Below, piece after piece: positions 57,909-64,000 of a stretch of DNA of 64,000 nucleotides (the first letter of the stretch is position 1; every line of letters begins with the position of its first letter). Source of the DNA: Haemophilus paracuniculus (GTDB taxonomy: Bacteria; Pseudomonadota; Gammaproteobacteria; Enterobacterales; Pasteurellaceae); contig NZ_MUYA01000004.1 in the NCBI RefSeq assembly GCF_002015115.1, positions 221,361 through 285,360 of the forward strand, given 5' to 3'. Made by a program: the position numbers and the translations under genes. The notes beneath the pieces were generated by a model. The model was not told the origin of the DNA and searched no databases. It was given only the letters and a program-made list of their open reading frames with translations.

Positions 57909-59726
57909 ATGGAATTTCTATTATCTATTACAGCTAATATCAATAGTCATGAAGGTAACTTTACTCAAGACCTTGAATTAAGATCTCCACTAACATTTAT
58001 TGTTGGTCCAAATGGATCAGGTAAAACACATTTGCTAAAAGGTTTAAAAAATAGTTTTCAGCAATATACCACGAAAAAAGTTCGGTTTATTTCTGCAGGT
58101 CGCCTAGGTCCAATGGAGCAATATCGATCAAAATCTAGTACATTCTATTATGGTTCTGAGACCCCTGATGACGCTCAACATGGAGATAAAGGTTTTTCAA
58201 AAAATAGACATAATATTGAATCTATTAATGGAGATTTGCATACATTATCAGCTCGCCCAGATATTTTGATTAAGGTAAGAGAGCGTTTACAAAAACTATT
58301 TAAACGAAATATCCATATTGAGTGGGATGCTGGCAATTTGAAAGTTTCATTTACCAGATTAGGAAATGGTAACTCATATTACTCATCGGGACGTGAAGCG
58401 TCTGGTTTACTACATCTTGTTGGGCTTTTATCTGCCTTATATGATGATGAAGTGGGGGTTTTACTTATTGATGAACCAGAGGTTTCATTGCACCCGCAAT
58501 TACAAGCATTTTTGCTTAAAGAAATTTCACGAGTAGCAGGTATTCCTAATGAAAATAATTATCAAAAAATAATTATAATGGCGACACATTCAACAGAAAT
58601 GATCAAACTCTCAAAAGCTGATGATTTATTATCTTTTATTTTCTGTAATAATTTAAAAGAAAAACCTATTCAAATTCCTAATAATGCTGGTGAATTAAAA
58701 AGTGAAAAAATAAAAAGTCTTGTTGCTCGATTGGGGCAAGAGCATAAATTGGCTTTATTTTCTAGAACACCGCTCTTAGTGGAAGGTCCTTCAGATGTGA
58801 TTATCTGTAATTCACTTTCAGATAAATTGTATTTAAATCTTGAAGCAGCAGGATCACAGATACTACCAATTAATGGTAAAGAAGCGATGCCAGAAACGGT
58901 AAAACTATTTAGATTGATGGGTAAAACGCCAACAGTATTAGTTGATGCTGATGTTTTTGCTGATAATTTAAATTTGGTTCGTGCTTATTTTAATAACAAA
59001 AAAATACTGAATGACGCGGATAATTTAGCAAGCATAGGAGGTCATTCAAGTATCTTAGATCTTGCAGAGAATATTTATAATGACTTTTGTTCATTAATTC
59101 AGACCAACTGGGAAGATATTGCAAATGTAGCCCAAAATCATCCGTATTTTTCTTTAACTGAAGATGACTTATTAAAGAAAAAGCGTTCAGCATTATGCAC
59201 AGTATTTAGTGAGCAAAACCTACCTGACAGTTGGGCCAAGTTAAAAAACAGGCTTTGTGCATTACTTGATATTTTTGAAAAGTTAGGATTATTTATTCTA
59301 AAAAAAGGAGCTATCGAGTCCTACTATCATGATAACAATGAAATTACAGATAAAGTAGACGATGCTGTTGCTGAAAGTGAATATATTTCATCAACAGATA
59401 ATCTTGAAAGTTCATACCAAGATATTTTAAACTGCTTGAAATATGCTTCAAATAGTGAAGTTATTGATGAATCAAGAGCAATTAGAGATGAGCTTTTATC
59501 TTTTATTGCTCCGATTCATGCTCATTATGCAGAAGGAGAAACTAATTTAGACGGATTAGGTCGCCCATCTTTGATTTTTAGTGAACGCATTGATGAAAAC
59601 GAAAAATTGGAAATATCTCTAAACAGTAAAGTATTAGATGTTAAAGGGTTTCCAATTATTTTGAATAAAAATGATGACCTGTTAAAAAAGGTTAATAGCC
59701 ACTTAGGACTTGATCAAGCTAAATAA
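57909..59726 (+). CDS. OLD-like ABC ATPase with TOPRIM domain (putative defence nuclease)
   Basis: 605 residues. ATPase part: Walker A GPNGSGKT (33-40), signature-like SSGREASGLLHLVGLLSAL (159-177), Walker B LLIDEPEVSLHP (185-196) and H-loop MATHSTEM (224-231). TOPRIM-like part: catalytic-glutamate motif LLVEGPSDVI (289-298), NGK at 322-324 and the acidic VLVDADVFADN (343-353). The remainder (about 360-605) is helical and unrecognised. The order ATPase then TOPRIM is that of OLD nucleases such as the GajA subunit of Gabija; no UvrD-like partner follows. SD AAGGAATAAAATT. More AT-rich than the flanking core genes, suggesting transfer. Nuclease activity and phage defence are inference. Confidence 0.72.
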   Translation: MEFLLSITANINSHEGNFTQDLELRSPLTFIVGPNGSGKTHLLKGLKNSFQQYTTKKVRFISAGRLGPMEQYRSKSSTFYYGSETPDDAQHGDKGFSKNRHNIESINGDLHTLSARPDILIKVRERLQKLFKRNIHIEWDAGNLKVSFTRLGNGNSYYSSGREASGLLHLVGLLSALYDDEVGVLLIDEPEVSLHPQLQAFLLKEISRVAGIPNENNYQKIIIMATHSTEMIKLSKADDLLSFIFCNNLKEKPIQIPNNAGELKSEKIKSLVARLGQEHKLALFSRTPLLVEGPSDVIICNSLSDKLYLNLEAAGSQILPINGKEAMPETVKLFRLMGKTPTVLVDADVFADNLNLVRAYFNNKKILNDADNLASIGGHSSILDLAENIYNDFCSLIQTNWEDIANVAQNHPYFSLTEDDLLKKKRSALCTVFSEQNLPDSWAKLKNRLCALLDIFEKLGLFILKKGAIESYYHDNNEITDKVDDAVAESEYISSTDNLESSYQDILNCLKYASNSEVIDESRAIRDELLSFIAPIHAHYAEGETNLDGLGRPSLIFSERIDENEKLEISLNSKVLDVKGFPIILNKNDDLLKKVNSHLGLDQAK

Positions 59727-59761
59727 AGTTTTAGCTAGAATTTTTTGTTTAAACACAGGAA

Positions 59762-59800
59762 AGTACCGTTTGAAACCAATTTTCAGGCGGTACTAATTTT
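59762..59800 (+). terminator. Terminator of the accessory unit
   Basis: AGTACCG...GAAA facing TTTTC...CGGTACT, followed by AATTTT. 35 bp after the OLD-like gene. Confidence 0.65.
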
Positions 59801-59885
59801 CCTCAATTCTTTCATTATCAGCCTTCCAATCCACCATATATTCGCAATCTTGTACAATTTCAACAAATAGCAAAATTTTCAAAAA

Positions 59886-59917
59886 TCACACCGCTTGTCT
59901 TACAACAAGCAGTGTGA
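59886..59917. repeat. Hairpin containing an uptake signal
   Basis: TCACACCGCTTGT faces ACAAGCAGTGTGA; one arm is the exact signal ACCGCTTGT, the other has one mismatch. Confidence 0.65.
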
Positions 59918-60063
59918 TTGTGGGATTATTTTACTCGGTGATGTGGTAAAAATTTGTCCATTGGGTTCAAGCATCAGTAAGTGTTCTAGCGTAAATCTTT
60001 ATCTGTGGCGTTGGTTTCTTCATAGAATTCATCTACATCATTAACAGCACAGGTTTGGCAAAA
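59900..60063 (-). pseudogene. Frameshifted fragment of an unrecognised gene
   Basis: One minus-strand frame reads FCQTCAVNDVDEFYEETNAT DKDLR and stops at 59986-59988; one base shift continues as EHLLMLEPNGQIFTTSPSKI to a stop at 59900. Together about 54 residues with protein-like composition, including a CxxC pair. No start codon and no recognised family. The rest of the gap (60064-60239) holds no gene; it contains the inverted repeat GACCGC / GCGGTC near 60139-60170. Confidence 0.35.
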
Positions 60064-60239
60064 TAACTACGCTGCGGTTAACTTTTAAGCAATGTTAGCA
60101 GTTGTTGAAAGCATTGGCGAGTTCAGCATGGTTAAGCGACCGCTTCTAAAATATGCGGTCTTAGCACAATGGCAAGGGTTAGGATTAACGAAAACTTGTG
60201 AATTCCCCTTTGTTCACTCCAAAATAATCCACTTTCTGC

Positions 60240-60357
60240 TTGAAATTTAGCAGATAGACGGTATAATCCACGCCCTCAACCACATTCTGTTTTTTAATCC
60301 TTGCTTCCAAAGCTGGTGGTTGGCATTTTGGGGGCTATTAACCCGTAAGGATCGATA
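60240..60357 (+). promoter_or_regulatory. rpsF operon promoter and SD-sequestering leader (possible S6:S18 element)
   Basis: Promoter TTGAAA (60240-60245), 16 bp, TATAAT (60262-60267). In the leader ATCCTT (60297-60302) pairs with AAGGAT (60347-60352), which is the ribosome site of rpsF, enclosing a GC-rich hairpin region with GGTGGTTGG and CCCG. rpsF leaders of many bacteria carry a structure bound by the S6:S18 complex for feedback control. The pairing and position fit; the exact protein-binding motif was not verified. Confidence 0.5.
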
Positions 60358-60729
60358 ATGCGTCACTACGAAATCGTTTTTATGGTTCACCCGGACCAAA
60401 GCGAACAAGTACCTGGTATGATTGAGCGTTATACCGCTTCTGTAAAAGAAGCAGGCGGTCAAGTTCATCGCTTAGAAGATTGGGGTCGTAAGCAATTAGC
60501 TTATCCAATCAACAAACTTCACAAAGCACACTATGTGTTAATGAATGTAGAAGCACCTCAAAGTGTAATCGACGAGCTAGAAACTAACTTCCGTTATAAC
60601 GATGCAGTTCTTCGCAACTTAATCGTTCACACTAAAAGTGCCGTAACCGAAGCTTCACCAATGGTGAAAGCGAAAGAAAGCAAAGCTGTTGAAGCTGTTG
60701 CAGACGTTACAGAAGAAGCAGGCGAATAA
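60358..60729 (+). CDS. rpsF: 30S ribosomal protein S6
   Basis: 123 residues. Starts [25 protein letters not shown] and contains [35 protein letters not shown], the usual S6 core; the acidic C-terminal tail ([15 protein letters not shown]) is variable in the family. Binds S18 on the 30S platform. First gene of rpsF-priB-rpsR-rplI, the standard gammaproteobacterial order. Confidence 0.98.
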   Translation: MRHYEIVFMVHPDQSEQVPGMIERYTASVKEAGGQVHRLEDWGRKQLAYPINKLHKAHYVLMNVEAPQSVIDELETNFRYNDAVLRNLIVHTKSAVTEASPMVKAKESKAVEAVADVTEEAGE

Positions 60730-60736
60730 TTCGCCG

Positions 60737-61281
<545 letters not shown>

Positions 61282-61296
61282 TCAGGAGAGAGTACA

Positions 61297-61746
61297 ATGC
61301 AAGTTATTTTATTAGACAAAGTTGCTCACTTAGGTTCTGTGGGCGATCAAGTAACCGTTAAATCAGGTTTTGCTCGTAACTACTTAATCCCACAAGGTAA
61401 AGCAGTGATGGCAACCGCAGCAAACATTGCTCACTTTGAAGCACGCCGTGCAGAATTAGAAGCAAAAGCAGCCGCAGCATTATCAGCCGCACAAGCTCGT
61501 GCAGCAAAAATCGCTGAAATCGCAGCCGTTTCTGTTTCTGCAACCGCAGGTGATGACGGTCGTTTATTCGGCTCAATCTCTGCAAAAGACATCGCAGATG
61601 CATTAACCGCAGCAGGTGTTGAAGTAGCAAAATCAGAAGTTCGTTTAGGCGAAGGTCCACTTCGTACCACTGGCGAACACGCTGTGAAAGTTCACTTACA
61701 CGCAGAAGTGAATGCAGTAGTAACTGTAAACGTAGTTGCTGAATAA
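61297..61746 (+). CDS. rplI: 50S ribosomal protein L9
   Basis: 149 residues. [36 protein letters not shown] is the N-terminal RNA-binding domain, followed by a long helix rich in A/E/R (about 40-75) and a C-terminal domain with [16 protein letters not shown]. Last gene of the rpsF operon, closed by a strong terminator. The opposite strand shows a leucine-rich open frame that is only a shadow of the alanine-rich helix. Confidence 0.98.
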   Translation: MQVILLDKVAHLGSVGDQVTVKSGFARNYLIPQGKAVMATAANIAHFEARRAELEAKAAAALSAAQARAAKIAEIAAVSVSATAGDDGRLFGSISAKDIADALTAAGVEVAKSEVRLGEGPLRTTGEHAVKVHLHAEVNAVVTVNVVAE

Positions 61747-61760
61747 TCTGAAATAGATAA

Positions 61761-61793
61761 AAGAAAAACCTAGCTGAAAGGCTAGGTTTTTTT
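61761..61793 (+). terminator. Terminator of the rpsF operon
   Basis: AAAAACCTAGC-TGAAA-GCTAGGTTTTT with extra T. Confidence 0.92.
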
Positions 61794-61834
61794 GTTAGGC
61801 ATATCCATAATGTTATGACTAATGAATATCAGTT

Positions 61835-63067
61835 TTAAAGCAACACCCTCGTTTTGATCGTGCCGTCAATTTGTTTTAAGCGTTGTAATAACTCGCTGGT
61901 GTCGTCCGTTTCCACATCGATCACTACATAACCGATAGTTGGGTCGGTTTGTAGGTATTGGGCGGCGATGTTGATGTTATCGTTTACAAACACTTGGTTG
62001 ATTTGGTTCAAAATGCCCGGTTTGTTGTGGTGAATGTGCAACAGGCGTTTTGTGCCAGAGTGGCTTGGCAAGGAAACTTCTGGGAAATTGACCGCCGAGA
62101 GGGTCGAGCCGTTGTCAGAGTATTTGACGAATTTATTCGCTACTTCCGTGCCGATATTCGCTTGGGCTTCAAAGGTTGAGCCGCCTATGTGTGGGGTTAA
62201 AATCACGTTGTCGAATTGGCAAAGCGGCGATTCAAACGGATCGCTAATCGAGGCTGGCTCAACAGGGAACACATCCAACGCTGCCCCACGCAATTTACAC
62301 GCTTGCAAGCGGTCGGTTAAGGCGTCTAAATCCACCACTGTGCCGCGTGCCGCATTGATTAGCACCGCATCATCTTTTAACTTGGCGATTTTTTCTGCAT
62401 TCATCAAATTTTTGGTCGAGGCATTTTCAGGGACGTGCAACGACACTGCATCGCTGATCGCCAATAATTCATCAAGGCTTGCCACCTGTTGAGCGTTGCC
62501 GAGCGGTAATTTATTTTCGATGTCGTAGAAGTAAACCCGCATACCAATCGCTTCGGCGAGAACGCTCAACTGCGAGCCGATATGCCCGTAGCCGATAATG
62601 CCGAGATTTTTGCCCCGCACTTCGTTCGAGCCTGTCGCCGATTTGTTCCACACGCCACGATGCACTTCGGCGTTGGCGGTCGGCACTTGACGCATTAACA
62701 AAATGATTTCGCCCAGCACCAATTCTGCTACCGAGCGAGTGTTTGAAAACGGGGCGTTAAACACGGGAATCCCACGTTTTTTCGCCGCATCCAAATCCAC
62801 TTGGTTAGTGCCGATACAAAAACAGCCCACAGCAATCAGCTTTTGGGCTTGTTCAAGGACTTGTTCGGTCAAGAAAGTGCGAGAGCGAATCCCGACAAAA
62901 TGCGCATCTTTAATCGCCTCGATCAGCTCATCGCCGTCTAAGGCTTTTTTGTGATACTCAATGTTGGTGTAGCCCGCTTGTTTCAGCACGTCCACCGCAT
63001 TCTGATGAACGCCTTCGAGCAAGAGGAATTTGATTTTGGATTTATCCAAAGAAACTTTTGCGGTCAT
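61835..63067 (-). CDS. serA: D-3-phosphoglycerate dehydrogenase
   Basis: 410 residues. First step of serine synthesis: 3-phosphoglycerate to 3-phosphohydroxypyruvate with NAD. NAD-binding GIIGYGHIGSQLSVLAEAIGM (middle), active-site His in LTPHIGGSTFEAQ, N-terminal FVGIRSRTFLTEQVL, and a C-terminal ACT domain (about 335-410, KRLLHIHHNKPGILNQINQVF) for serine feedback. Downstream of rpiA on the same strand, as is common, with a 114-bp gap holding two hairpins. Confidence 0.97.
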   Translation of the reverse strand: MTAKVSLDKSKIKFLLLEGVHQNAVDVLKQAGYTNIEYHKKALDGDELIEAIKDAHFVGIRSRTFLTEQVLEQAQKLIAVGCFCIGTNQVDLDAAKKRGIPVFNAPFSNTRSVAELVLGEIILLMRQVPTANAEVHRGVWNKSATGSNEVRGKNLGIIGYGHIGSQLSVLAEAIGMRVYFYDIENKLPLGNAQQVASLDELLAISDAVSLHVPENASTKNLMNAEKIAKLKDDAVLINAARGTVVDLDALTDRLQACKLRGAALDVFPVEPASISDPFESPLCQFDNVILTPHIGGSTFEAQANIGTEVANKFVKYSDNGSTLSAVNFPEVSLPSHSGTKRLLHIHHNKPGILNQINQVFVNDNINIAAQYLQTDPTIGYVVIDVETDDTSELLQRLKQIDGTIKTRVLL

Positions 63068-63106
63068 AGTGTTTTCCTGTTGTGTTTGATATATGAATTT
63101 TTATAT

Positions 63107-63173
63107 GGGACGCCAGCGTGGCGTCCCTACAATTTTTCACAGACAGCTCGTAGGGACACGATGCTCGTGTCCC
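63107..63173. repeat. Two short palindromes between rpiA and serA
   Basis: GGGACGCCA-GCG-TGGCGTCCC at 63107-63127 and GGGACACGA-TGC-TCGTGTCCC at 63153-63173. The same outer GGGAC but different inner arms, each perfectly paired. A similar GGGAC-GTT-GTCCC lies near 55386. Confidence 0.75.
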
Positions 63174-63181
63174 AATGCTTG

Positions 63182-63841
63182 CTATTCAATAATCTTCGCC
63201 CCCTCAGGCGTGCCGACAATGGTTACATTCGCATAGCGTTGGGCAAAAATGCCGTTCGTTACCACCCCAGCGATATTGTTTAAAGTCTGTTCCATTTTAA
63301 GGGGTTCGAGAATTTGGAAATTATGCACATCTAAAATCACATTGCTGTTATCGGTAACCACACCCTCACGGTATTCAGGCGAGCCACCAAGTGCCACCAA
63401 CTGACGAGCCACATAAGAGCGAGCCATTGGGATCACTTCAACAGGCAACGGGAACGTTGAGCCTAACACATCTACTTGCTTTGTGCTATCCACAATGCAA
63501 ATAAATTTTTTGGCGAGGGAACTCACAATTTTCTCACGGGTTAATGCCGCCCCGCCGCCCTTAATCATATAGCCTTGCGGCGTGATTTCGTCCGCCCCGT
63601 CAATATAGACATCAAGGCTAGAAACCTCATTGGCATTAAACACCTCAATCCCCAACGCACGCAGGCGTTCTTCCGAGGCTTTTGAAGCGGCAACCGCCCC
63701 CTTGATTTGATCCGCCATTGTGCCGAGTGCCTCAATAAAGCAGTTCACCGTTGAGCCACTGCCCACCCCCACAATCGTATCGGGTTGCACATATTTCAAC
63801 GCAGCCTCTGCCGCCATTTTTTTCATTGTAAGCTGATCCAT
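63182..63841 (-). CDS. rpiA: Ribose-5-phosphate isomerase A
   Basis: 219 residues. Interconverts ribose-5-P and ribulose-5-P. Phosphate-binding [15 protein letters not shown] near the N terminus, catalytic aspartates in [10 protein letters not shown] and catalytic glutamate in [25 protein letters not shown]. It joins the product of RbsK to the pentose phosphate pathway and is followed by serA. Confidence 0.97.
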   Translation of the reverse strand: MDQLTMKKMAAEAALKYVQPDTIVGVGSGSTVNCFIEALGTMADQIKGAVAASKASEERLRALGIEVFNANEVSSLDVYIDGADEITPQGYMIKGGGAALTREKIVSSLAKKFICIVDSTKQVDVLGSTFPLPVEVIPMARSYVARQLVALGGSPEYREGVVTDNSNVILDVHNFQILEPLKMEQTLNNIAGVVTNGIFAQRYANVTIVGTPEGAKIIE

Positions 63842-63967
63842 TTCGGTTTCCTTTTTAAGTGATGTAAGCGGTGGGATTGTAGCAAATTTTCCTCATAAGC
63901 GGTTAGAACTCCCACAAAAATCATTTATTTTCTATTTTTTACCTATTGTTGAATAAAAATTCGTCAA

Positions 63968-64000
63968 TTGACTCATTATTGCTTGCTTTTTTTTTTTTTT
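63968..64000 (+). promoter_or_regulatory. Long T tract at the window edge, upstream of an unseen gene
   Basis: At least 14 T (63987-64000) run into the end of the window, 13 bp after a -35-like TTGACT (63968-63973). The region 63842-63967 has an uptake-like AAGCGGTTAGA and no gene. Whether a promoter continues beyond the edge cannot be seen. Confidence 0.3.

Noticed and set aside
56601..60357. A prophage or insertion sequence carrying the accessory island
   Set aside because: No integrase, transposase, terminal inverted repeats or target duplication could be seen.
61358..61660. Leucine/arginine-rich open frame opposite rplI
   Set aside because: Shadow of the alanine-rich helix of L9; no start signals.

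Overview
The window looks like the chromosome of a Pasteurellaceae bacterium. Nearly every core protein matches that family in length and motif. The DNA is studded with the nine-base uptake signal ACAAGCGGT (reverse ACCGCTTGT), the form used by the Actinobacillus pleuropneumoniae / Mannheimia / Bibersteinia branch rather than the Haemophilus influenzae form. No rRNA, tRNA, CRISPR array, prophage or intact insertion sequence was seen. The species cannot be named from the sequence alone.

Layout. 1-6.7 kb: end of lpxB, convergent dinB, and a large repeat-rich autotransporter. 6.7-13.2 kb: lysine exporter lysO, a broken acetyltransferase, and an enterobacterial-common-antigen-like set (wecA-wzzE-wecB and wecC) split by an orphan HigA-type antitoxin. 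13.3-22.9 kb: housekeeping genes (hemL, rluC, mscS, rne, pabA, rmuC) and a repeat-built lipoprotein. 23.4-27.5 kb: arginine uptake operon artP-artI-artI2-artQ-artM with a duplicated binding protein. 27.6-33.9 kb: a methyltransferase behind a poly-T promoter, a FepA-type receptor with a Fur-like box, galE-ampG and an OmpA-domain lipoprotein. 34-50.6 kb: uvrD, cysZ, zipA-ligA-lolD-lolE, htpX, ychF, pth, carA-carB. 51-56.6 kb: ribose operon rbsDACBK. 56.7-60.2 kb: an AT-rich accessory island. 60.3-63.9 kb: rpsF-priB-rpsR-rplI, then rpiA-serA.

Genes that work together. art (arginine import) and carAB (carbamoyl phosphate for arginine and pyrimidines) each carry two ArgR-type boxes 21 bp apart. 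dinB and uvrD carry LexA-like boxes. The autotransporter and the siderophore receptor carry Fur-like boxes. rbs has a CRP site, a terminator-like hairpin and an RbsR-type palindrome in a row, but no rbsR gene is present here. RbsK and RpiA feed ribose into the pentose phosphate pathway.

Two things stand out. First, gene-poor gaps in the art, car and rbs regions are filled with structured repeat families. In the best one (four copies) nested stems stay paired although the arm sequences differ between copies. Second, the island between rbsK and rpsF holds a two-gene unit: a ribbon-helix-helix protein fused to an EVE-like domain, followed by an OLD-like ATPase/TOPRIM protein. This is a plausible undescribed defence module. 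All functions are read from motifs by eye; no database search was run.
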